From Fibrobacter sp. UBA1765 (GTDB lineage: Bacteria > Fibrobacterota > Fibrobacteria > Fibrobacterales > Fibrobacteraceae), in contig DCGZ01000091.1 of the NCBI GenBank assembly GCA_002314675.1, positions 59,522 to 85,820 on the forward strand: DNA of 26,299 nucleotides, read 5' to 3'. Positions 15,015 to 22,714 of this stretch are shown one piece after another. Within the stretch, counting starts at the first letter, position 1. Every line of letters starts with the position of its first letter. The notes under the pieces are model-generated. The model did not search any database, had not been told where the DNA came from, and saw only the letters and a program-made list of their open reading frames with translations. Made by a program: the position numbers and the translations under genes.

Positions 15015-15096
15015 ACAACATTCAATATAGAATTTTCGTTTCGATACTCTAGTTTTTGTGGTGAGGATTTAGCTTCGCTTTTTTGGGCATAAAAAA

Positions 15097-15116
15097 AGAA
15101 CCTCCGAAGAGGTTCT
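15097..15116 (-). terminator. Terminator of the 1067-aa surface protein gene
   Basis: On the minus strand AGAACCTC, loop TTCG, GAGGTTCT is followed directly by a run of seven T. It lies 22 bp after the stop codon at 15138. Confidence 0.85.
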
Positions 15117-15137
15117 CAAGCAAAGCAGTTGTTCCTT

Positions 15138-18100
15138 CTACTTCACGGAAATGTTCTGCACCTGGTTGTTGACGCGAACAACGTAGCGACCTCTATGAGG
15201 CAAGACTACACTTGTGCGACCGTTGGACAGAACGTTCGAAGCGATCAGATTGCCTAGGAAGTCAAAGACCTGAACATGACCTTTGTCCGCGTTTACAACG
15301 TTCAATGTGAGGCCGGAAATTTCCACATGGAACTTAGGCGATGCAATCTTCGCTATTTCAAAAGGATCCTCTATCTCAGAGCTGCTGGAACTTACTTCAG
15401 AACTAGAAGATTCTTCGACAGAACTGCTAGAACTTACTTCAGAACTAGATGATTCTTCGACATAACTGCTAGAACTTGCTACAGAACTAGAAGATTCCTC
15501 GACAGAACTGCTAGAACTTGCTACAGAACTAGAAGATTCTTCGACAGAACTGCTGGAACTTGCAGCCGAGCTGGAAGATGCAGCAACAGAACTGCTGGAA
15601 CTTGCAACCGAGCTGGAAGACGCAACAACAGAACTGCTGGAACTTGTAACAGAACTAGAAGATGCAACAACAGAACTGCTGGAACTTGCAGCCGAGCTGG
15701 AAGACGCAACAACAGAACTACTAGAATTTGCAATCGAGCTGGAAGACGCAACAACAGAACTGCTAGAACTTGCTACAGAACTAGAAGACTGAATAACAGA
15801 GCTACTGGAACTTGTAACAGAACTAGAAGATGCAACACTAGAGCTGCTTGATGGCATCACCTTGACACTATCGTATCTTGCATAATATGAGGTTGCCTTA
15901 GTCACTTTCTTGATTTCCGGATTCCAACCAGAAAAATTGTAAATCTTGTTCCCTGCAGGAGCCTTAACAGGAATTTCACCCATATATTGCGGAATACTGT
16001 TATATTCCCACATAGCCTTTTCAAGCACAGTGACTGAATCGTAATTAAAGAATGTGATTTCAAACTTTCTATAGGAGGAATCCATGATAGCCATATAGGA
16101 CTTTGGACCGGTAACGGGTTCCAATGCAGGAGACCATCTAGCAAAGGAATAGACGTACGCACTGTCTTCATGGTTTTCATAAGAAGGTTCTATACCCACG
16201 TATTCTGGAATTTTACCATATTCCACGGTCACCGTATATATCAATGAGTCCGTTGTATGGTAACGCCTGCATTTCTGATAAAATGAAATTTCATAGCTTC
16301 GTACCAAAGAATCGTATGTGGCCTGGTATTCCGTGTCAGAAAGTTTTAACCAGCCATCAAAGGTAAACGAATATTGAGCTGTGGACTCTTTTTTGAGATT
16401 TTGGGGATAAGGAATGCTTCCATCGTCCCTTGTAAAATCACTCCATAGATAAGTCCCATCATCATTGAAAAATGAGTACATTTTTCGTTCAATGGATTTA
16501 TCGCCATAGAACGCATAGAGCGTAAGGTCTTCATCTATGGGTCGGCTTATATCGTATATCTTTATTGGTGACGATGAATAGTACCATCCCAAGAAAACGC
16601 TGTCCTCTTTTTCTGGAGGAATAGGAGCATCGACTATACCAGTCGAATCCGTATAAACTTTTGCAAGAAGATTGGTACGATCTCGATAAAAGCGAATCGC
16701 GACGGAAGGGTGCTTGTTTTCATCAGCTAACACAGGCATAGATACACCTCTAGCCCAGGCCCTTTCGTTGGAATTCAACAGATAAGCCATGTTTTCACTA
16801 TTCAGCATTTCTTCATCACCAGTCTTTCTGAAGAAATAATTTGAATACATTATTTGAGTGCTACCCATTGCTCCATATAATCCTGATTCAGCATAAGCGC
16901 CTTTTATCGTATTACTTGTGTCACAAACGGAATAATTCGCCCCCATAATAGATGCTCTGCGAAAGGCAGAATCAAGCTTTCCAACAATTGTTCCCAAATA
17001 GCCGCGAGTGCCAGATATTTTCAAGTCACCAAAATTGCGGTTATTCGTTATACGACTAGCTCCGGAATGCCCAACAACACCGCCTAACTTAGGGACGGTA
17101 ATGTAAGGCGAACTAGCGGTACTCGTCACAGCAGTAAGATTTCCGTAATTCGTATTTCTATCGACGATTCCTGAAGTTCGGGAGTCCCATGATTTCTGAC
17201 TTGCCGTGGTTGCCAGGCCAGCAATCCCTCCTACCATACCTCCATCGAAGCAAAATCCTCCAGCACAAATTAAGGTAGGAGATGTAAGGTAAAGTTTCAT
17301 CTCCCCATAATTTTCGCTATACGAAACAGTGCCCATCAGGTAGGCGACAATTCCTCCATAATAACTATCAATATACGTTCCATTCTGAATTTTCCCATAA
17401 TTTTTGCAATGAGAAATGACATTCAAGGAATCCTTTGCAACACCTACGATTCCGCCGGCTAAATACAACCATTTTGAAACAATGTTGGCGTAATTTTCGG
17501 AATGAGTCACACTCGTTTTATTTTCATACACAACACCGCCCACGTAATGGGGGTGGTTTTCGTCGAGGTCAAACGAACCCTTGTTGAAAGCAGAATCAAG
17601 TATCCCCTGATTTGTAGCAACGACTCCACCAATGTTTGTGCTGGAACTTTGGGAAACGATGGAACCGGAAAAAGTAACATTCGACATGGAACCGGCATTT
17701 TCACCAACAACACCAGCGCCATAAGATATAACGGGATCATAATCCACTCTCGCAATTGCAAACTTTACAGTTCCGCCAACGGAAACATTCCGTATAGAAC
17801 CGCTGTTTTTACCAGCCAGCGTTCCAAAGACAACGTTTGGGCTCTCGAACGGTTCCGTTCCGTCTGGATAATTAATACTTAGGAAGTTCTTGTCGAAGTT
17901 GACATTTTCAATGACACCGCTCGTACCGACGTATCCAAAGAAACCGATGTTGTTGCCATTCGTGAATGAATAATCATGATCCTTTAAATACAGGCCTGTT
18001 ATTTTATGACCGGCTCCGTCAAAAACACCTGAATAGGCGTTTTCTGAGCTGAAGGAAATCGGCGTCCACGCATGAGCACTTTCTTCATTTTCGTCGGTTA

Positions 18101-18341
18101 GTGAATCACTGAAGAAAACGATATCGCTCTTCAAAACGGCATTTAAATCGTTATGTCCCGAGTTGACCTGACCGGCAAACCAAGCTAGTTCTTCCGGGGA
18201 AGAAATTTCGTAGAAGGTCTTTCCTCCATTTTCAATGGTTGCCGGCTTCTTGAGGGAACCATCCCAGTCGGCGAGGGAAACGGACGGCATGATCGCCAAA
18301 GCCGTCAAGGCAATTTTCTTTATGCAGGATACGATATTCAT
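15138..18341 (-). CDS. Large secreted surface protein: GLUG-like repeats, B-repeat-like modules, polyserine linker, sorting tail
   Basis: This 1067-residue exported protein starts with a signal peptide (cleavage likely after VSLA at 21-24). Residues about 40-540 hold repeated Gly-rich, beta-helix-like segments of the GLUG type, such as GFFGYVGTSGVIENV, GTLAGKNSGSIRNV, GGVVATNQG and GGVVGHSG. Residues about 543-828 hold three or four InlB/Listeria-Bacteroides-type B-repeat modules (VFLGWYYS, FTFDGWLKL, YSFARWSP, YNFSGWNP with following YARYDS-like ends). Residues 838-991 are an 11-unit polyserine linker, and the last 76 residues (VQVFDFLGNL, GRYVVRVNNQ, NISVK end) look like a type IX sorting domain. 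This architecture suits an adhesin or cell-wall-attached protein; the ligand is unknown. Promoter on the minus strand: TTTGAA (18401-18406), 17 bp, TATATT (18378-18383). Single-gene unit ending at its own terminator. Confidence 0.87.
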   Translation of the reverse strand: MNIVSCIKKIALTALAIMPSVSLADWDGSLKKPATIENGGKTFYEISSPEELAWFAGQVNSGHNDLNAVLKSDIVFFSDSLTDENEESAHAWTPISFSSENAYSGVFDGAGHKITGLYLKDHDYSFTNGNNIGFFGYVGTSGVIENVNFDKNFLSINYPDGTEPFESPNVVFGTLAGKNSGSIRNVSVGGTVKFAIARVDYDPVISYGAGVVGENAGSMSNVTFSGSIVSQSSSTNIGGVVATNQGILDSAFNKGSFDLDENHPHYVGGVVYENKTSVTHSENYANIVSKWLYLAGGIVGVAKDSLNVISHCKNYGKIQNGTYIDSYYGGIVAYLMGTVSYSENYGEMKLYLTSPTLICAGGFCFDGGMVGGIAGLATTASQKSWDSRTSGIVDRNTNYGNLTAVTSTASSPYITVPKLGGVVGHSGASRITNNRNFGDLKISGTRGYLGTIVGKLDSAFRRASIMGANYSVCDTSNTIKGAYAESGLYGAMGSTQIMYSNYFFRKTGDEEMLNSENMAYLLNSNERAWARGVSMPVLADENKHPSVAIRFYRDRTNLLAKVYTDSTGIVDAPIPPEKEDSVFLGWYYSSSPIKIYDISRPIDEDLTLYAFYGDKSIERKMYSFFNDDGTYLWSDFTRDDGSIPYPQNLKKESTAQYSFTFDGWLKLSDTEYQATYDSLVRSYEISFYQKCRRYHTTDSLIYTVTVEYGKIPEYVGIEPSYENHEDSAYVYSFARWSPALEPVTGPKSYMAIMDSSYRKFEITFFNYDSVTVLEKAMWEYNSIPQYMGEIPVKAPAGNKIYNFSGWNPEIKKVTKATSYYARYDSVKVMPSSSSSVASSSSVTSSSSSVIQSSSSVASSSSSVVASSSSIANSSSSVVASSSSAASSSSSVVASSSSVTSSSSSVVASSSSVASSSSSVAASSSSAASSSSSVEESSSSVASSSSSVEESSSSVASSSSYVEESSSSEVSSSSSVEESSSSEVSSSSSEIEDPFEIAKIASPKFHVEISGLTLNVVNADKGHVQVFDFLGNLIASNVLSNGRTSVVLPHRGRYVVRVNNQVQNISVK
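15369..15830 (-). repeat. 42-bp coding tandem repeat (polyserine linker), 11 copies
   Basis: The repeat encodes 14-residue units of the form SSSSVASSSSSVVA. The unit ends drift along the array from VVA through VAA to VEE, and the last units read SSSSEVSSSSSVEE, so acidic variants are grouped toward the C-terminus. The reading frame is kept throughout (462 bp). Such arrays are prone to copy-number change. Confidence 0.85.
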
Positions 18342-18377
18342 AGATGATCTTTTCCAAAGGAAGAAACATTATGTACA

Positions 18378-18406
18378 AATATATATTTTTGTTTGCAAAT
18401 TTCAAA
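18378..18406 (-). promoter_or_regulatory. Predicted promoter of the 1067-aa gene
   Basis: On the minus strand TTTGAA (18401-18406) and TATATT (18378-18383) are 17 bp apart, placing the start of transcription near 18371, about 30 bases before ATG 18341. Confidence 0.6.
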
Positions 18407-18521
18407 CGACGATATGTTTAGGCTAACTTATTCCAATGTCAAAATAACGACTCTTTTGTCAAAAAAATATATTTAAATCTATGAGAACCATCGTTGGCTA
18501 CAGCAACTATTGAAATTTTGA

Positions 18522-18698
18522 AAGAAAGAGTACGGAAAGACAACGGAACCCCACCAGGGAATTTGCCCCGACGGTTTTCACCTGCCTAGCTATGAGGAAT
18601 GGAACCAGCTGAATGAATTCATCAAGGCAAATCCAGAATATTTGATCTATTTCCAGAACCAGTACGGCGGAGCCTACGTGCGCTGCGTAAAGGAATAG
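18522..18698 (+). pseudogene. FISUMP gene remnant
   Basis: A plus-strand frame is open from 18522 to a TAG at 18696-18698, giving 58 residues with no start codon. It contains EPHQGICPDGFHLPSYEEW, matching the PHQG.CP.GWH.P segment of the FISUMP domains in the cluster at 3807-10447, and ends in YVRCVKE as those domains do (RCVKD). The QTWMAENL part before it and the middle of the domain (GFSA to FWSAT) are missing, so the remnant has at least an upstream loss and an internal deletion. A ten-codon frame starts at ATG 18481 and stops at once, which may be leftover 5' sequence. The rest of 18342-18923 holds the promoter of the 1067-aa gene, a terminator-like hairpin and the direct repeats at 18830-18888. 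Confidence 0.75.
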
Positions 18699-18741
18699 CG
18701 TTTTTTTACCTACAATACAATCGATTACTTAATGTGAAAAT

Positions 18742-18763
18742 ACCCCCAGCTAAAGCTGAGGGT
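18742..18763 (+). terminator. Terminator downstream of the FISUMP remnant
   Basis: ACCCCCAGC, loop TAAA, GCTGAGGGT pair with one C-A mismatch, followed by TTGTTTT. It supports the view that a complete plus-strand FISUMP gene once ended at 18698. Confidence 0.6.
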
Positions 18764-18829
18764 TTGTTTTATGCCACAAAAACTGGAAATCTAGGAGGGG
18801 CTGCTTGCCGGTGTATATGGCGGGATTGT

Positions 18830-18888
18830 TTTGAAATATAATACAGAGTTTGAATTTTATAATACATTTGCTTTGAAAACTATAAAAA
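18830..18888 (+). promoter_or_regulatory. Three direct repeats of TTTGAA and TATAATAC type before the TIGR02147 gene
   Basis: TTTGAA occurs at 18830, 18849 and 18872, each followed after 1-3 bp by TATAATAC (18837), TATAATAC (18858) or TATAAAAA (18881). TATAATAC is also the core of the inverted repeats at 2280-2310 and 10544-10572. They could be stacked promoter elements or binding sites of a regulator. Confidence 0.45.
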
Positions 18889-18910
18889 ATCCGTGTTTTT
18901 GTATTTGCTT

Positions 18911-18916
18911 TATATT
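18911..18916 (+). promoter_or_regulatory. Possible -10 element of the TIGR02147 gene
   Basis: TATATT, as in other predicted promoters of the window. There is no good -35 at 17 bp. If it is used, transcription would start at about 18923, almost on top of ATG 18924 and about 28 bases before ATG 18951. Confidence 0.4.
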
Positions 18917-18950
18917 GCTTTAGATGACTTTCTGTTTTAAATTTCTAGAC

Positions 18951-19790
18951 ATGATGGATTCGATATTCAAATACCTGGATTTTAGAAAGTACATGCAGGA
19001 TTTTTACGACTTTAAAAAGCGTACTGCTGCATTTACGTGGCGTGATTTTTCGAAACTTGCCGGTTTTGTGTCGCCTGTTTATTTAAAAGAGGTTTGTGTC
19101 GGAAATGCGAATTTGAGCAAGAGGGGCATTCCTAAGGTCGTTAAGGCTCTCGGCCTTTCTGGGCGCGAGGCTTCTTACTTTGAGTCGCTTGTTGTTTATT
19201 GCCAATCCAAGAAAGATGTAGAAAAGAGGGATGCGTATTTAAATATGCTTTCTATGGCAAAGGATAATGAAATTCATGTCCTTGGTTCTGACGCATTCAA
19301 GTTCTATGATTCCTGGGTGCATTCCGTGGTGCGTGAACTTGCTCCTGCAATGCCTGGAGCCACGGCGAACCAGATTGCCAAAAGGTGCCATCAGTATGTT
19401 TGCGCGAAGGATGTGGAAAAATCGCTTGCGTTTTTGCTTCAAAGCGATTTGCTCAAAAAAACGGATGGTGGCTACGAACAGACGCAAAAGCACCTGATGG
19501 GTTCGCCGCAAGACATGGGCCTTGCCATTCGTTCAATGAATAGGCAAATGGCAGTTTTTGCGGAAAGGGCTCTAGACGCATTTTCTACGGAAGAACGAAA
19601 CATTACCGGCATTACCATGGGCCTGAGCCAAAACGCTTATGAAAAGGTTGTTGGCATTTTGCAGGATTGCAGAAACAGGATTCTTGAGGTTGTGACTGAT
19701 GATGATTGCATTGATCGCGTTTACAGGTTGAACCTGCAATTGTTTCCACTCACGAAGAACGTGAAGGATTTTGTTGAAAAGGATATTTGA
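18951..19790 (+). CDS. TIGR02147-family protein (DUF4423-like)
   Basis: It matches the Fibrobacter paralogous family TIGR02147: the start MDSIFKYLDFRKYMQDFY, then a helical segment FTWRDFSKLAGFVSPVYLKEV that reads like a helix-turn-helix, then NLSKRGIPKVVKALGLSGREASYFE. The family is about 270 residues long and this one is 279. There is no signal peptide or membrane helix, so it is cytoplasmic. Its molecular role is not established; the helix-turn-helix-like region makes a DNA-binding regulator a reasonable inference. ATG 18951 (or 18954) agrees with the family's usual start; ATG 18924 would add nine residues. None has a ribosome-binding site. The downstream lipoprotein's ribosome-binding site overlaps this gene's stop region, so the two are translationally coupled and probably act together. 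Confidence 0.88.
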   Translation: MMDSIFKYLDFRKYMQDFYDFKKRTAAFTWRDFSKLAGFVSPVYLKEVCVGNANLSKRGIPKVVKALGLSGREASYFESLVVYCQSKKDVEKRDAYLNMLSMAKDNEIHVLGSDAFKFYDSWVHSVVRELAPAMPGATANQIAKRCHQYVCAKDVEKSLAFLLQSDLLKKTDGGYEQTQKHLMGSPQDMGLAIRSMNRQMAVFAERALDAFSTEERNITGITMGLSQNAYEKVVGILQDCRNRILEVVTDDDCIDRVYRLNLQLFPLTKNVKDFVEKDI

Positions 19791-19804
19791 TGGAGGATTA
19801 CCGT

Positions 19805-20668
19805 ATGAAAAAGCAAATGATTTTTGGGGCCTTGACCCTTGCCCTTTTGGCTTGCTCCGATAGCGAACATGCCGGTGGCTCGATTACCGATGTCAACACG
19901 CTTGCAAGTGATGACAGCAGTTCTTCTGTAGAGGTAGAATCTTCAAGCAGTGTAGAAAATCAGTCGTCTAGTTCTGACCTGCCGTTTGTTCCAGAGGAAT
20001 CTTCAAGCAGTGTTGTAGAAAGTTCATCTAGTTCTGTTTTGGAAAATCGTTACCCGCATGGAATAAACCCATTGGAAGGAACTGCTTCTGGGCACATTAT
20101 GGATGCTAGTGATATCGTGAAGGATACTCTTGGTGATTTCAATGAGTTAGTATCAGGTTCAAAAACCACTTATTACTTCAAGTCGGAACGTACGAGTTTC
20201 TACTGTGAATGGAATCCTGATATTAGCATCTATGAAGAGGAACAAGGAATTTTCGTTCTGGCCTCTACTCATGGGGGAGTCTATTGGTCAACAAGTAGAA
20301 TGGTTGAATCCCCAGAGGATAATAAGCCGTATATAATCAATTTGTTGGCAAATGGCTATTGGGACAAGGAAAAGTGCATTAGTGATTTGCAAAACTACAA
20401 GGAATGGTGCGCATCTTTGCAAGGTGATTTCGTTAATTATGGAACGGAATGTCAAGGAAGCAATCTGGACTTGTCTTGCGTGTATCCGAATAACCTCGAT
20501 GGTGCGAGTGTCGGGAAGAATTTGGAAATTCTTGCCGAACAGGAAAAGAATTATTTGGAAGAATTTTGGATTAATGTAACGGATAACCGAGAAGTCTCTG
20601 ATTCTAGAACAAGTTCTTCGTCATACTTTGAAGGTGTTAGCTCTTCCTTGGTTAGTTTTGAAGATTAG
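19805..20668 (+). CDS. Predicted lipoprotein with Ser linker, partner of the TIGR02147 gene
   Basis: The 287-residue protein starts with MKKQMIFGALTLALLAC, a lipoprotein signal with the lipidated Cys at residue 17. Residues about 35-80 form a Ser/Glu/Val linker (SSSSVEVESSSSVENQSSSS and similar). The remaining ~200 residues have six Cys and no motif I recognise (GIFVLASTHGGVYWS, NLLANGYW, CVYPNNLDG); the end is again Ser-rich. Start: GGAGG at 19792-19796, 8 bp before ATG 19805, just after the stop of the TIGR02147 gene. Upstream in-frame TTG 19787 and ATG 19790 are rejected because they leave the signal peptide with an extra charged leader and no ribosome-binding site. The pairing suggests an envelope component controlled by, or signalling to, the TIGR02147 protein; this is inference. 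Confidence 0.82.
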   Translation: MKKQMIFGALTLALLACSDSEHAGGSITDVNTLASDDSSSSVEVESSSSVENQSSSSDLPFVPEESSSSVVESSSSSVLENRYPHGINPLEGTASGHIMDASDIVKDTLGDFNELVSGSKTTYYFKSERTSFYCEWNPDISIYEEEQGIFVLASTHGGVYWSTSRMVESPEDNKPYIINLLANGYWDKEKCISDLQNYKEWCASLQGDFVNYGTECQGSNLDLSCVYPNNLDGASVGKNLEILAEQEKNYLEEFWINVTDNREVSDSRTSSSSYFEGVSSSLVSFED

Positions 20669-20710
20669 TTCTAGCTTATGGCATGAATTGCTGTGAGTAC
20701 ATAACAAAAA

Positions 20711-20739
20711 AATGCCTCAGTCTTTTGGACTGAGGTATT
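20711..20739. terminator. Bidirectional terminator between the lipoprotein gene and typA
   Basis: AATGCCTCAGTC and GACTGAGGTATT pair over 12 bp (one G-U) with a TTTTG loop. The stem is flanked by an A run on the left and a T run on the right. It serves the plus-strand pair and the convergent typA. Confidence 0.85.
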
Positions 20740-20761
20740 TTGCTTTGCACGAAAAAGAAGA

Positions 20762-22594
20762 TTAGTCTTCTTCGACCGGACGCTTGGAAAGCTGCTTTCT
20801 TCTGATCGGGTCGAGTTCGGTCTTGCGGAGACGAAGAACTTCCGGAGTGACTTCGATGCATTCGTCTTCGTTGATGAAGGTAACACATTCTTCCAAAGTC
20901 AAGCGGCGGTATGGTGTCAACTGGATCATGTCATCGGCAGACTTGGAACGCATGTTGGTAAGGTGCTTACCCTTGGTAACGTTCACGGTGATATCTACGT
21001 CGCGGTTGTGTTCACCAACGATCATGCCCGGGTAAACTTCTGCGCCCGGTCCAATGATGAGGTAACCACGATCTTCAAGGTTTGAAAGAGCGTAGCTTGC
21101 TGCTTCGCCTGGTTCCTTGGCAATCATCACGCCGTTGATACGAGCCGGGATTTCACCCTTGTACGGTTCGTAGGCCTTGAAGATGGACTGGCTGACTGCG
21201 TAACCCTTGGAAAGGGAAAGAAGCTTTGGACGAATGCCGATAAGGCCACGGGACGGAACGTTGAACTCGAGGGTTACTCGGTCGTTGTCGTCTGTAACCA
21301 TGTTGGTCATTTCGCCCTTGCGAGTCTGGATTTCCTGGATGCAAGCGCCGCTGAATTCGCTCGGAACTTCGACCTTGAATTCTTCGACTGGTTCAAGAAG
21401 CTTGCCGTTTTCGTCGTTCTGGAAAATGACCTGCGGAGAACCGATTGTGAATTCGTAAAGTTCACGGCGCATGTTTTCGACAAGGATTGTAAGGTGGAGA
21501 ATACCACGGCCAGAAACCTTGTATGTAGAAGCACCGTCTGCCTTTTCGACAAGAAGTGCTGGGTCGGCCATGTGTGCGCGTTCCAGGCGTTCCTGGAGCT
21601 GGTTACCGGTCATGAACTTGCCACCGTACTTGCCTGCAAGCGGGGAAGTGTTGACGGTAAAGAGCATGGAGATTGTCGGCGGGTCAATGTGGATACGCGG
21701 GAGAGCAACAGGGTTGTTTGCTGCAGAAAGGGTATCGCCGATGTCAAAGCCGTCGAGGCCTGCTACGAGAATGATATCGCCCGGACCAGCTTCTTCGACT
21801 GGCTGCGGTGCAAGGCCTTCGTAACGGAGAACCTTCTGGATACGGAGGTTTCTTGTCTTGCCGTCTGCGAGGGACTGTGCAACGGTGAGACCTGGCTTGA
21901 AAGTACCCTGCTGAACACGGCCTACAGCCAAGCGGCCAAGGAAGCCGGAGTATTCAAGGGAAGCAATCTGGAGGAGCGGTTCTGCCTTCGGGTCGCCCTT
22001 CGGTGCCGGAATGCGTTCGATGATCTTGTCCATCAAGATGCTGAAGTCGCCATCTGGGTCTTCCATTTCGGCCTTGCAAATGCCCTTACGGCCAGAACCG
22101 AATACCTTGTCAAAGTCGAGCTGTTCTTCGTTTGCGTCGAGTTCGCAGAAAAGGTCGAATACCTTGTCGAGAGCAAGTGCCGGTGTGCAACCGTCACGGT
22201 CAATCTTGTTTACGACAACGATTGGGATAAGACCCATCTGGAGAGCCTTCTGGGTAACAAAGCGAGTCTGTGCCATCGGGCCTTCGAAAGCGTCAACAAC
22301 CAGGATAACGCCGTCAACGGTACCGAGAACGCGTTCTACCTGGCCACCGAAGTCAGCATGCCCCGGAGTATCGACGATGTTTACGCGATAGCCCTTGTAC
22401 ATAACGCTAGTGTTCTTGGAAAGAATCGTGATACCGCGTTCACGTTCCAGGTTGTCGGAGTCCATTACGCGTTCATCGACTTCTTCGCCTTCGTGGAATG
22501 TACCGCACTGCTTAAGGAGCTGGTCCACGAGAGTAGTTTTACCATGGTCAACGTGAGCGATAATGGCAACGTTTCTGATTTTAGATTGATCCAT
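20762..22594 (-). CDS. typA: Translational GTPase TypA/BipA
   Basis: Ribosome-binding GTPase of the EF-G/LepA class, involved in ribosome assembly and stress adaptation. At 610 residues it is full length. GTPase motifs: G1 AHVDHGKT at 13-20, G2 RGITI at 53-57, G3 DTPGH at 75-79, G4 NKID at 129-132. The G5 position reads FGSGRKG where most TypA proteins have a YASA-type sequence. Domain II follows (GRLAVGRVQQGTFKPG), then the EF-G-like domains III and V and the TypA-specific C-terminal domain (RGLIGIRPKLL, MRSKSADDMIQLTPYRRLTLEECVTFI), ending RPVEED. The start is set by homology; AAGAGA upstream is a weak ribosome-binding site. Codon bias is as strong as in htpG. A 120-bp gap with a heptamer repeat separates it from the gene to its right on the same strand. 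Confidence 0.98.
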   Translation of the reverse strand: MDQSKIRNVAIIAHVDHGKTTLVDQLLKQCGTFHEGEEVDERVMDSDNLERERGITILSKNTSVMYKGYRVNIVDTPGHADFGGQVERVLGTVDGVILVVDAFEGPMAQTRFVTQKALQMGLIPIVVVNKIDRDGCTPALALDKVFDLFCELDANEEQLDFDKVFGSGRKGICKAEMEDPDGDFSILMDKIIERIPAPKGDPKAEPLLQIASLEYSGFLGRLAVGRVQQGTFKPGLTVAQSLADGKTRNLRIQKVLRYEGLAPQPVEEAGPGDIILVAGLDGFDIGDTLSAANNPVALPRIHIDPPTISMLFTVNTSPLAGKYGGKFMTGNQLQERLERAHMADPALLVEKADGASTYKVSGRGILHLTILVENMRRELYEFTIGSPQVIFQNDENGKLLEPVEEFKVEVPSEFSGACIQEIQTRKGEMTNMVTDDNDRVTLEFNVPSRGLIGIRPKLLSLSKGYAVSQSIFKAYEPYKGEIPARINGVMIAKEPGEAASYALSNLEDRGYLIIGPGAEVYPGMIVGEHNRDVDITVNVTKGKHLTNMRSKSADDMIQLTPYRRLTLEECVTFINEDECIEVTPEVLRLRKTELDPIRRKQLSKRPVEED

Positions 22595-22646
22595 ATTTAT
22601 CTCTTGATGAATGGAATTTTACATTTCGCGCGCAAATTTAGTAATT

Positions 22647-22681
22647 TAGAGACTAGAAACTAGAAACTAGAGACTAGGAAA
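22647..22681 (+). repeat. Heptamer repeat upstream of typA
   Basis: Five consecutive 7-bp units: TAGAGAC, TAGAAAC, TAGAAAC, TAGAGAC, TAGGAAA. The tract lies in the gap between typA and the gene ending at 22715, within what would be the typA promoter region. Confidence 0.75.
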
Positions 22682-22714
22682 AGTCTGAAAATAGTGTTTT
22701 TTTTAGTAAAAGTG

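Noticed and set aside
21494..22663. 389-codon open frame antisense to typA
   Set aside because: Same codon-bias effect over a certain housekeeping gene; no signal or domain.
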